DNA of 64,000 bases from Lentilactobacillus parakefiri (GTDB lineage Bacteria; Bacillota; Bacilli; Lactobacillales; Lactobacillaceae): the NCBI RefSeq assembly GCF_002157585.1, contig NZ_BDGB01000044.1:62001-126000 (forward strand). Direction: 5' to 3'. The translations under genes were made by a program, and so were the position numbers. Shown here piece after piece: positions 17,838-24,700 of this stretch. Under the pieces are notes generated by a model. It was not told the origin of the DNA. It ran no database searches and saw only the letters and a list, made by a program, of their open reading frames with translations. Within the stretch, counting starts at the first letter, position 1, and each line of letters begins with the position of its first letter.

Positions 17838-17983
17838 AAAAAAGGCTGCGGTGAAAGTTGATGACTTTCGCAACAGTCCTTTTACACCTTAATCTTTTTT
17901 TGAGGGGGAGATAAGGTTTAAATCAAAATTGATTTGATCATTTCTGACAAATATGAGGTGAAGAGAAGCCTTAACTTCTATTC
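17838..17983 (-). ncRNA. Predicted sibling sRNA 2 with C-rich loops
   Basis: The predicted transcript is about 146 nt, leftward, with -10 TATGCT at 17995-17990. It has a 5-bp hairpin (AGAAG/CTTCT), then CACCUC (17960-17955), which is complementary to GAGGUG. A hairpin AAATCAA/TTGATTT (17935-17920) follows. The next hairpin, ACCTTATC/GATTAAGGT (17917-17886), exposes UCCCCCUC in its loop. A long terminator with arms AAAGGACTG and CAGCCTTT ends in six U at 17838. Design and promoter match its two neighbours although most stem sequences differ. Confidence 0.7.
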
Positions 17984-18004
17984 ATAAACAGCATACAGGA
18001 AAAG

Positions 18005-18043
18005 TTTAACCAAAGTATGAATAAATTGTGAAGATTTTGTGAA
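18005..18043 (-). promoter_or_regulatory. 11-bp-periodic regulator box of sRNA 2
   Basis: On the minus strand, TTCACA (18043-18038), TTCACA (18032-18027), TTCATA (18021-18016) and GTTAAA (18010-18005) are spaced by exactly 11 bp. The -10 TATGCT starts 21 nt after the third unit, as in the other two copies. Confidence 0.65.
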
Positions 18044-18071
18044 TTTTGAAGCCCAATTGAATGCCGGGCAC

Positions 18072-18206
18072 AAAAAAAGATAAGACACGGGGATGTCTTA
18101 CCTCAAGTTACCTATATTCTAGAGGAAGAATATGAACACAAAAGTAATAAATTAAAGGGGGATTTAATTTATTGCCACATAAAATGACGTATCACTTTAT
18201 GTTTAT
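18072..18206 (-). ncRNA. Predicted sibling sRNA 1 with C-rich loops
   Basis: The predicted transcript is about 135 nt, leftward, with -10 TATACT at 18218-18213. The 5' hairpin is ACATAAA/TTTATGT. Next is an 11-bp perfect hairpin (AATAAATTAAA/TTTAATTTATT, 18173-18146) with a UCCCCC loop. A 7-bp hairpin (ATATTCT/AGAATAT, 18133-18114) has the loop UCCUCU, an exact anti-Shine-Dalgarno sequence. The terminator UAAGACA-UCCCCG-UGUCUUA is followed by U7 (18078-18072). No open frame with a ribosome site is present inside. Confidence 0.72.
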
Positions 18207-18227
18207 GCTTTTAGTATATAGAATGAT

Positions 18228-18266
18228 TGTGATTAAAGTTTGAAAAAAGTGTGAAGATTTTGTGAA
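18228..18266 (-). promoter_or_regulatory. 11-bp-periodic regulator box of sRNA 1
   Basis: On the minus strand, TTCACA (18266-18261), TTCACA (18255-18250), TTCAAA (18244-18239) and ATCACA (18233-18228) are 11 bp apart. The -10 TATACT starts 21 nt after the third unit. The box also lies about 90 bp upstream of the divergent hydrolase gene and might affect it. Confidence 0.65.
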
Positions 18267-18354
18267 CTTTTCGGTATTTGACCACAATCTGTCAGATAAA
18301 TTCGGTTAGAATTAAAATTAACCGTAGGAAACTGCGAAATGAGGAGGACTTTCA

Positions 18355-19212
18355 ATGAGCTTTATGGCTAAACGGTTAATCAGGAAGTTTAGGACCGAAA
18401 ACTACAAAAAGAGTGTCGCCCACAGCTTCCTGAAGCCAAATCAGAAGATCAATATTTTCCAGCAAAACGCAAATCAATACAAAATTCGTCCGGTTAAAAA
18501 TGGTCAATTGGTTACTTTTCAATCAATTGAAAAGCCGACGAGTCAAATTCTGTATTTTCATGGCGGCGCATTCACAGTGCCGATGAATCAGGATCAGCTG
18601 GAAATGATTACCAAAATTGCGACCGAATCAAATAGTTTGATCCAAGTGGCTGACTTTCCGCTTCTTCCAAAGCATTCCGCTGATGAAATTTTACAATTTG
18701 CTCAGGCTGCATTTGACACGGTGATCGAGTCCGAACTGCCGACTTTTATTGTCGCCGACTCGGCGGGGGCCAAGATTGCCCTACAGCTGCTGGTGAATAA
18801 CCCGGGGAAGGTAGCTGGCAGCAGCTTCATTTCGCCGTGGTTGGACACCAAGTTGGCCAGTCCGTCAATTGCCAAGCGGGCTGACAATGATATTTTATTA
18901 GACCTTCCCACCTTACAGAAGATCGGCCGCTGGTTTGATGAAGGCGCGACCCCCGAAAAGTGGGTTGATTTCACCGACTCTAATCAGTTACAGGAAGTTG
19001 GTGCAATTCAGATCTTTTACGGTGCAAACGAAATGCTGGTCCCCTGTGATCTTCAATTCATTGGCGCCTTACAGCATGCAGAAGGTGCTCATCCAGAAGT
19101 GACGGCATTTAAGGACGGCTACCATGACTACACGCTCTGGTTCAAATTGCCCGAAACAAAAAAGACCCTTAAACGAATTGCGGCATTCATTAAAGATCAA
19201 CGTGGTGCTTAA
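18355..19212 (+). CDS. Alpha/beta hydrolase (esterase/lipase-like, HSL type)
   Basis: The protein has 285 residues. ATG 18355 follows GAGGAGG. ILYFHGGAFTVP is the HGG(A) oxyanion-hole motif of hormone-sensitive-lipase-like esterases. The nucleophile Ser sits in VADSAGAKIALQ (ADSAG in place of GDSAG), and the His is in GYHDYTLWF. The acid residue after IFYGANEMLVP is unclear: the usual D is N/E here. No signal peptide is visible, so it is cytoplasmic. It is divergent from the sRNA cluster, a few tens of bp from sRNA 1's regulator box. It probably cleaves small acyl esters; the substrate is unknown. Confidence 0.82.
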   Translation: MSFMAKRLIRKFRTENYKKSVAHSFLKPNQKINIFQQNANQYKIRPVKNGQLVTFQSIEKPTSQILYFHGGAFTVPMNQDQLEMITKIATESNSLIQVADFPLLPKHSADEILQFAQAAFDTVIESELPTFIVADSAGAKIALQLLVNNPGKVAGSSFISPWLDTKLASPSIAKRADNDILLDLPTLQKIGRWFDEGATPEKWVDFTDSNQLQEVGAIQIFYGANEMLVPCDLQFIGALQHAEGAHPEVTAFKDGYHDYTLWFKLPETKKTLKRIAAFIKDQRGA

Positions 19213-19237
19213 GTTTGGGGAACGCGTGGGTGTCGGA

Positions 19238-19846
19238 CTATTTCATCATTGAACCCTGGAACAATAAGGCAAAAATAGTCCCAAACCCAATCGCATAAAG
19301 TTTTCCAGTAAAAAAGTAGGACGCTGAAATGATGACCACCGGTGGAATGTAGCTTAGCCACTGGGATAAAACAGCGCTGCCATGGATGTATTTGAAGCGG
19401 ATGATGTAAGCCAGGTCATCGTTGGGATGCATAATGAGATTGGCTCGAGCATACATGGATACCGCCATCGCAACACAGTAGAGGCCAATAATATCTAAGA
19501 GGAGGCGGACATAAAAGTCCATTCCTGGAACTCCCAGCGAGTTAAAGATGAAAGTAAATAACGCTACCAGGTAGCTGAACGGCACAGTGTACAGTAAGTT
19601 GGAGAAAAAGCGGCGCCGGTCAAACGAGCCAAGCAATAACTGATTGCTTAAGGTCACAATGATTCCGTAACCAAACAGTGTGGTTCCAAGCGGGATATTG
19701 ACCCATTTAGAGAGATTAACGGCTGATCCCGTCCAGACCGCGCTTCCCAGGTTGGAGGAAATTGCCAGGGCATTTCCAGCCGAGTTGATAATAATTGACA
19801 GCCCCAGATAATAGAGGCGCTGTTTGAAGTCTTTCATTTTAGCCAT
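19238..19846 (-). CDS. YczE/YitT-type membrane protein
   Basis: The protein has 202 residues with about five hydrophobic helices. Features are RLYYLGLSIIINSAGNALAISSNLGSAVWTGSAVNLSKW at the N-terminus, then GTTLFGYGIIVTLSNQLLLG and the MHPNDDLAYIIRFKYIHGSAVLSQWLSYIPPVVI region. This is the pattern of the YyaS/YczE/YitT family, membrane proteins of unknown role. It is convergent with the hydrolase (25 bp between stops). ATG 19846 has no strong ribosome site in the visible upstream sequence, so the exact start is not certain. Confidence 0.7.
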   Translation of the reverse strand: MAKMKDFKQRLYYLGLSIIINSAGNALAISSNLGSAVWTGSAVNLSKWVNIPLGTTLFGYGIIVTLSNQLLLGSFDRRRFFSNLLYTVPFSYLVALFTFIFNSLGVPGMDFYVRLLLDIIGLYCVAMAVSMYARANLIMHPNDDLAYIIRFKYIHGSAVLSQWLSYIPPVVIISASYFFTGKLYAIGFGTIFALLFQGSMMK

Positions 19847-19994
19847 TAGGTCTTCGAATTCTCCTTCAATTAATCATGAATTCCATTGTATAATATTTGC
19901 TTTGGTTTGAACATCTTTACTAAAAGCGTTCGGGTCAAATTGATACAGTTCTTTCACAAATCGTGTTAATATTCACGGTAGAGGAGGCGGTCTT

Positions 19995-20615
19995 GTGGAA
20001 CGAGAATATTCGGAAGTAGAAGCTGAGAAGCATTTCGAAAATAATCGTCTGTGGTTTAGGCGATTCCAAACAACCCGCTCATTTCGAAAATTAACCCAAC
20101 CGGAAAGAGCAGCAGCCAAATATATTACCCAGGCATTTGTTGGTTTAGCCTATAAATATCAATTACGAAGTCCGAGGCAATATTCTGCAAAGTCGGTTAA
20201 GGAAGTTGTCATGGATTTATTCCCAGAAAAAATTGCAGCAACAAACGTTTTTTTCACGTCCGTCATCCCAGTGATGCATCGTTATTTTGTCTTCTTGGGT
20301 GTCCAACACAAAATTAGCAATGCGAAGACGTTAATCAGGGCACTGGAGAGCATTAAAGTGCGGAAGCTACTGGACAATCATCGAGATTCCAGTAATTGGG
20401 ATTCTCACAAGAAGCTGGGAATGCAAGTCTTGATGGGGTATCAGCCTGATGTTGATTCAAAAAAAGTAACGGCTTACGAGGAAGATTTCAATATGGGAGT
20501 TCCGCTGAGATTCTGCTTTGACTTCAGCGTGAACCGGGCACCGAAGAATATTATTTTGCTGACCGAAAAGTTAAGAAAGAAATTCGAAAATGTGATGTAT
20601 GAGAACAACAAGTAG
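19995..20615 (+). CDS. Soluble protein of unknown function
   Basis: The protein has 206 residues. GTG 19995 follows GAGGAGG (19981-19987) at 7 nt. It is charged and helix-rich, with YSEVEAEKHFENNRLWFRRFQTTRSFRKLTQPERAAAKYITQAFVGLAYKYQ in the first quarter and a later VMHRYFVFLGVQHKISNAKTLIRALESI. There is no signal peptide. I do not recognise a domain. The pattern loosely recalls small lactobacillar regulators, but this is not enough for a call. Its TAG stop merges with the start of a family-1 palindrome. Confidence 0.6.
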   Translation: MEREYSEVEAEKHFENNRLWFRRFQTTRSFRKLTQPERAAAKYITQAFVGLAYKYQLRSPRQYSAKSVKEVVMDLFPEKIAATNVFFTSVIPVMHRYFVFLGVQHKISNAKTLIRALESIKVRKLLDNHRDSSNWDSHKKLGMQVLMGYQPDVDSKKVTAYEEDFNMGVPLRFCFDFSVNRAPKNIILLTEKLRKKFENVMYENNK

Positions 20616-20737
20616 AGCGCGACGAGCCCCGATTAGGACCCGGAGCATAAGCGAGAAACTCCCAGGATGAACGGGTTATGTTCATCCTGGGAGTTTCTTG
20701 TTTATGCAGTAGGGTTCTGGGGCGTCGGAGCGTATTT
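20615..20737 (+). repeat. Family-1 palindromic element, copy D
   Basis: The left arm GAGCGCGACGAGCCCCG starts at the G of the TAG stop and the right arm ends GGGGCGTCGGAGCG. The inner stem GAAACTCCCAGGATGAAC pairs with GTTCATCCTGGGAGTTTC. It is the parent of the tandem array that follows. Confidence 0.75.
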
Positions 20738-21013
20738 TCGAGGCCGAAGGGAGCGGTAAATAAGATAAGTGCTCAGACCACAGTAACATCAATCGAATTG
20801 AACAGGGGGGATGAGCGGATTATGTTCATCCTGGGAGTTTCTTGTTTATGCAGTAGGGTCCTGGGGCGTCGGAGCGTATCTTAAAGGCCGAAGGGAGCGG
20901 TAAATAAGATAAGTGCTCAGACCACAGTAACATCAATCGAATTGAACAGGGGGGATGAGCGGATTATGTTCATCCTGGGAGTTTCTTGTTTATGCAGTAG
21001 GGTCCTGGGGCGT
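20676..21013 (+). repeat. Tandem repeat of a 144-bp unit (two full copies and part of a third)
   Basis: The right half of copy D plus about 80 bp of flank is repeated with a period of exactly 144 bp. TTATGTTCATCCTGGG occurs at 20676, 20820 and 20964. The copies differ at only a few bases. The unit contains GGCCGAAGGGAGC, GTAAATAAGATAAGTGCTCAG and a GAACAGGGGGGATGAGCGG segment. The third copy stops being similar after GGCGTCG near 21016. Confidence 0.85.
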
Positions 21014-21230
21014 CGTCCACAGGACTAGGCAGGCTTTCAGCCGGCGGTCGGAGCGCATCTTCAAGGCCGAAGAGAACACTAAGCACAACAAGCACCTGGG
21101 CTTCAGGAAAAAATGATCGACCAACCTAAGAAGACCAACTTAATTTGCCTACAAACATATGTCGGTCTATCCTACAATTAATTATCAATGTTAGGGGATG
21201 TAGAGAATCAAAAAAATACTCATTACCATC

Positions 21231-21578
21231 GTGTCCATCGTTGGATTAATTGGTTCATACTGTTTGTGGACAGCCGTCACTTTCGATGAACATGCTGAGG
21301 ACTACATAGAAAGGGATATTAACCATCTCATTCACGCTCATCGGTACCAGGAATTAAGAAAGATAAGCAACGCAGCAGCATACAAATGGCTTAAAAAAAC
21401 AAATCACGTGAAACTAACATTTGCTACTGACGATCAAGGAAGTGGAAACTTAGGCTATTATGCAGCAAAGATTAATGGCCGGTATGACTTCTTTGTCACT
21501 TTCAAGGTGAAGTCATTGATCCCAAGCCGGTTCAGCTTAATCCGGATAACCTACTATCCTTCCTACCATCAGCATTGA
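21231..21578 (+). CDS. Small membrane-anchored protein, start codon unclear
   Basis: The frame from GTG 21231 gives 115 residues: a hydrophobic N-terminal segment (SIVGLIGSYCLWTAVTF) then a soluble domain (DEHAEDYIERDINHLIHAHRYQELRKISNAAAYKWL...). A well-placed ribosome site (AGGGGATG, 21193-21200) is instead followed by ATC AAA AAA ATA CTC at 21207, where ATG AAA AAA would be expected. That start would give the natural basic signal-anchor IKKILITIVSIVGL. Either GTG 21231 is used or the original ATG has mutated to ATC. No function is recognised. Confidence 0.5.
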   Translation: MSIVGLIGSYCLWTAVTFDEHAEDYIERDINHLIHAHRYQELRKISNAAAYKWLKKTNHVKLTFATDDQGSGNLGYYAAKINGRYDFFVTFKVKSLIPSRFSLIRITYYPSYHQH

Positions 21579-21647
21579 TTCAATCTGTTAAACAAAAAAG
21601 CCCCCGCAGCCAACCAGCCACAGAGCGCTAAAAAATCTACCAAAAAA

Positions 21648-21854
21648 CTAATTTAAAATCTGAACCCGTTCAATACTCCCCAACTTAACCACCGTCACAC
21701 CCTTAGCGGGACGCTCGATGAAAGCCTGATCGTCGTTGACTGCAGCGACACTTCCTGTCAGCGTGCCGTCATGGGTCTGGATGTGCAATAACTTCTTGTT
21801 TTTGTATGCATTCATCAATTCATTTGAAATTTCTTTTGTCGCAATAGTCAACAT
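21648..21854 (-). CDS. Small conserved-looking protein of unknown function
   Basis: The protein has 68 residues: MLTIATKEISNELMNAYKNKKLLHIQTHDGTLTGSVAAVNDDQAFIERPAKGVTVVKLGSIERVQILN. AGAGGTG lies directly upstream; a GTG two codons earlier overlaps that site and is unlikely. The sequence looks like a small beta-barrel (an Sm- or SH3-like pattern of alternating strands with DGT and VKLGSI turns), which is inference only. It is a single-gene unit. Confidence 0.6.
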   Translation of the reverse strand: MLTIATKEISNELMNAYKNKKLLHIQTHDGTLTGSVAAVNDDQAFIERPAKGVTVVKLGSIERVQILN

Positions 21855-22005
21855 TGTCACCTCTTATGATAAAATTAATTATAGTTCACAATTCTGCTGG
21901 ATGTAAACAATTTTTCTCACAAGCATAAGCTTAAGAATAATTTATTAACATTTTTTTGCATTTAGCGCTAAAGTGGATATATAGGTAAGTGAAAGGGGTA
22001 TTGAA

Positions 22006-22245
22006 ATGACTGAACGCCAAATGATTCAAGAAATTTTAAATACCGTTGATGTGATTTATAGTTTTGTCAACACCGACGATGACAAGAAGGAATATGAAAT
22101 CGTAATTAACCGCCAAGACGGAGATAATCGTCCGCTCGAGAACGTTAATAAAGAAATCAAACATTACTTCACTGATGCCAGCTTTAGTTACGATGAAGAG
22201 CTCAATGACAACGGTGACGATATTCATGTTCAAGTAAAACGTTAA
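22006..22245 (+). CDS. Small acidic protein of unknown function
   Basis: The protein has 79 residues. The ATG follows GAAAGGGG at 7 nt. It is strongly acidic (TDDDKKEYEIVINRQDGDNRPLENVNKEIKHYFTDASFSYDEELNDNGDDIHVQVKR) with no membrane segment. No family is recognised. It lies ahead of glpK but is separated from it by a separate promoter at 22293. Confidence 0.55.
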   Translation: MTERQMIQEILNTVDVIYSFVNTDDDKKEYEIVINRQDGDNRPLENVNKEIKHYFTDASFSYDEELNDNGDDIHVQVKR

Positions 22246-22292
22246 TTGGTCTAGTTGCATATTGCTTCACAAAAAGTGATTGAAACAGCAAT

Positions 22293-22321
22293 TTGAATTG
22301 TAATGCACGTTATGGTATAGT
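22293..22321 (+). promoter_or_regulatory. glpK promoter
   Basis: TTGAAT (22293-22298) and TATAGT (22316-22321) are separated by 17 bp. Transcription would start near 22328, about 107 nt before the glpK start. Confidence 0.65.
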
Positions 22322-22401
22322 TCATAATGTGCTTTTTTAATATAAATAAAAGACCATATATCAATTTTTCATTCAAGTTACCAAAAAAATTTAGTGGAAT
22401 A

Positions 22402-22415
22402 TGTAATCGCTTTCT
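22402..22415 (+). promoter_or_regulatory. cre site upstream of glpK
   Basis: TGTAATCGCTTTCT matches the CcpA consensus TGWAANCGNTNWCA at all but the last base. It is downstream of the promoter, just ahead of the ribosome site, where bound CcpA would block transcription when preferred sugars are present. Confidence 0.65.
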
Positions 22416-22434
22416 AGTGTTTGGAGGGAATCTA

Positions 22435-23946
22435 ATGTTAACTGACACACCAAAATATGTTTTATCAATTGATCAAGGGACCACTTCAACCCGGGCAATG
22501 ATTTTTGACCATAGCGGTCGAAAAGTGATTGAAGCTTCAAAGCCCGTTAAGCAGGCAATCCCACATAATGGCTGGGTTGAGACCGATCCTAATGAGATTT
22601 GGACATCGGTTTTAAATGTGATTTCTTCTGCGTTCATTGATGCCGGCATCCATCCCGAAGATATTGAGGGAATTGGAATCGTTAATCAACGTGAGACCAC
22701 CCTTATTTGGGACAAGGAGAGCGGTGAACCGATTTATAATGCAATTGGCTGGCAGTCTAAGCAAACCGCCGCTTTGGCCCGAAAATTAAAGAATGACGGC
22801 TATTCAGGGATGATTCACAAGAAGACCGGCTTGATTATTGACTCATACTTCTCAGCAACCAAGGTCCGCTGGATTTTGGATCACATTGATGGCGCTCAAG
22901 AGCGGGCTGAAAAGGGTGAGTTGATGTTTGGGACGGTTGATACTTGGCTGGTTTGGAAGCTTTCCGGGGGTGAGTATCACGTTACCGACTATTCAAATGC
23001 CAGTCGTACCATGCTCTTCAATATTCACACGCTGCAATGGGACGATGACATTTTAAAATTACTTAACATTCCAAAGACGATGCTGCCAGAGGTTAAGACT
23101 TCCAGTGAACTTTATGGCACAACGAAGAATTACCAGTTTTATGGCATTGAAGTGCCGATTGCCGGGATTGCCGGTGACCAGTCGGCTGCTTTGATTGGTC
23201 AGCTGGCTTTTGAACCCGGCATGATCAAAAACACCTATGGTGATGGTGCCTTCATCATGATGAATACTGGATCCAAGCCTGAGATTTCTGATGACAACTT
23301 GCTGACAACTATCGCTTATAATTTCGACGGCAAAGTAACCTACGCACTGGAAGGGTCAATTTTTGCTGCTGGAACTGCCCTATCCTGGCTGGCAGATAGT
23401 CTGCAATTAATTGACAACGTTCCTGAATCCCGCCAAGCGGCCATGAATTCTGAAGATGACGATGAAGTCTATGTTGTCCCCGCATTTAACGGGTTAGGGG
23501 CACCATACTGGGAACAAGATGTTCGCGGGGCAGTCTTTGGCTTAACCCGTGGAACCACCAAGGATGATTTTGTAAAGGCCACCTTGCAGTCAATTACTTA
23601 TGGCACTAAGGACATCATTCAGACGATGGAAAAAGATACCAGCATGCACATTCCAGAATTGATGGCCGATGGCGGGGCTTCGCGGAATAGTTACTTGATG
23701 CAATTCCAAGCTGATATTTTAAATATACCAATCCAACGAGCCGCTGACGAAAACACCACTGCTTTTGGTGCTGCGATTTTGGCTGGATTGGCGGTCGGTT
23801 TCTGGAAAGATATCGATGAAATCAAAAGTCTCCAAGAACCTGGGCGCACTTTCACACCGAAGATGGAAGATTCCCGCAGACAAAAGCTGTATCGCGGCTG
23901 GCAAGCTGCGGTGCAGGCTACTCGGGGATACCGTGTTAAAATTTAG
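22435..23946 (+). CDS. glpK: Glycerol kinase
   Basis: The protein has 503 residues. ATG 22435 follows GGAGGG and begins [24 protein letters not shown], the FGGY N-terminal ATP-binding loop. The frame continues upstream without a ribosome site. Further motifs are [52 protein letters not shown] and the C-terminal [20 protein letters not shown]. It phosphorylates glycerol to sn-glycerol 3-phosphate. In Firmicutes the enzyme is activated by PEP/HPr-dependent phosphorylation of a His near position 230. No glycerol facilitator or dehydrogenase is beside it. The cre site at 22402 predicts catabolite repression. Confidence 0.97.
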   Translation: MLTDTPKYVLSIDQGTTSTRAMIFDHSGRKVIEASKPVKQAIPHNGWVETDPNEIWTSVLNVISSAFIDAGIHPEDIEGIGIVNQRETTLIWDKESGEPIYNAIGWQSKQTAALARKLKNDGYSGMIHKKTGLIIDSYFSATKVRWILDHIDGAQERAEKGELMFGTVDTWLVWKLSGGEYHVTDYSNASRTMLFNIHTLQWDDDILKLLNIPKTMLPEVKTSSELYGTTKNYQFYGIEVPIAGIAGDQSAALIGQLAFEPGMIKNTYGDGAFIMMNTGSKPEISDDNLLTTIAYNFDGKVTYALEGSIFAAGTALSWLADSLQLIDNVPESRQAAMNSEDDDEVYVVPAFNGLGAPYWEQDVRGAVFGLTRGTTKDDFVKATLQSITYGTKDIIQTMEKDTSMHIPELMADGGASRNSYLMQFQADILNIPIQRAADENTTAFGAAILAGLAVGFWKDIDEIKSLQEPGRTFTPKMEDSRRQKLYRGWQAAVQATRGYRVKI

Positions 23947-23952
23947 ATTAGT

Positions 23953-24063
23953 GTGGGAAAATAAGCGGTTAGCTTCCAGAGTATAAGGGGGATTATCCGA
24001 ATATCCAGGGCTTGGATATTTGGATAATCCCCCTTATACGGCCGGAAGCTGCTTATTTTTCCA
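23953..24063 (+). repeat. Family-2 palindromic element, copy b
   Basis: The outer arms GTGGGAAAATAAGC and GCTTATTTTTCCAC are followed inward by GGTTAGCTTCCAG and GGCCGGAAGC. The variable inner stem GGGGGATTATCC pairs with GGATAATCCCCC. The core GAATATCC...GGATATTTG is the same as in the other copies. It lies right after glpK and may end its transcript. Confidence 0.75.
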
Positions 24064-24163
24064 CTATTCTGTTAGGGAACATTGAGAGAATACCGAGTAG
24101 GATGCGGTCTTCCAAGTAGGAAAGGCATTACACGGCCGGCATTGACACAAGTTCCAGCAATAT

Positions 24164-24218
24164 AGAAGGAGGAGGCTGTTGGCAAAACTAGCATTTTGTC
24201 AGCAGCTTCCTCCTATTT
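24164..24218. terminator. Bidirectional hairpin between glpK and the DUF2628-like gene
   Basis: AGAAGGAGGAGGCTGTTG pairs with CAGCAGCTTCCTCCTATTTCT around a roughly 18-nt loop that itself can pair (CAAAA...TTTTG). There is no long T-run on either strand, so it is weaker than a standard terminator. Confidence 0.5.
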
Positions 24219-24228
24219 CTACTTTGCG

Positions 24229-24675
24229 TTATTCATTCTTATCCTTTGGCTCTTTCCAATAATTGGCATCACTGAGAAGTTCCTTAGACCGATCATCCGC
24301 GGGAACAAAGCCGATATTGAACAGGTGCTTGAAGTACATCATATTATAAATCAGCATCCAGATAATTCCCAGGCCATATGAGCCAACGGAATAGGCAACT
24401 TGAAACGGTTGGCCCATTCCAAGTGAGAGGGCCATTCCGGCAATAATTTCTACTCCGGCCATACACAGTAGGTTATACCAGTCTGATCGAAAAATTGGCA
24501 CCCAGAGGTTGAATAATAGGGCGGTGAATGACGGACCAACCTTGGCGATTCGAATCTGGCCGCTTTCTTTGTTCACAACGGTCGCAAAGTTCGGTGGAAT
24601 CGGCAGTCCAGTTGGATTGTTGGGATCATTTTGGTTATTGTCATCATTATTGCCATTACCAAATGGGTTTTGCAT
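24229..24675 (-). CDS. DUF2628-like membrane protein
   Basis: The protein has 148 residues. The N-terminus (residues 1-30) is Asn/Asp/Pro-rich (NGNNDDNNQNDPNNP). Three hydrophobic segments follow: FTALLFNLWVPIFRSDW, MAGVEIIAGMALSLGMGQP and GLGIIWMLIYNMMYFKHL. The C-terminal NIGFVPADDRSKELLSDANYW resembles the tail of DUF2628 proteins (a membrane helix followed by a KGF.PA segment). The function of that family is unknown. It lies 25 bp downstream of rlmD on the same strand and may be cotranscribed with it. Confidence 0.6.
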   Translation of the reverse strand: MQNPFGNGNNDDNNQNDPNNPTGLPIPPNFATVVNKESGQIRIAKVGPSFTALLFNLWVPIFRSDWYNLLCMAGVEIIAGMALSLGMGQPFQVAYSVGSYGLGIIWMLIYNMMYFKHLFNIGFVPADDRSKELLSDANYWKEPKDKNE

Positions 24676-24700
24676 GGGGAGCCTCCTTTCGAACTAATGG

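Noticed and set aside
17598-18206. Small RNAs on the plus strand
   Set aside because: The hairpins lack U-tracts on that strand, while all three have U6-U7 runs and -10 boxes on the minus strand.
20678-20884. Small open frame MFILGVSCLCSRVLGRRSV repeated twice
   Set aside because: It is the translation of the 144-bp tandem repeat; there is no ribosome site and the frame follows the palindrome.
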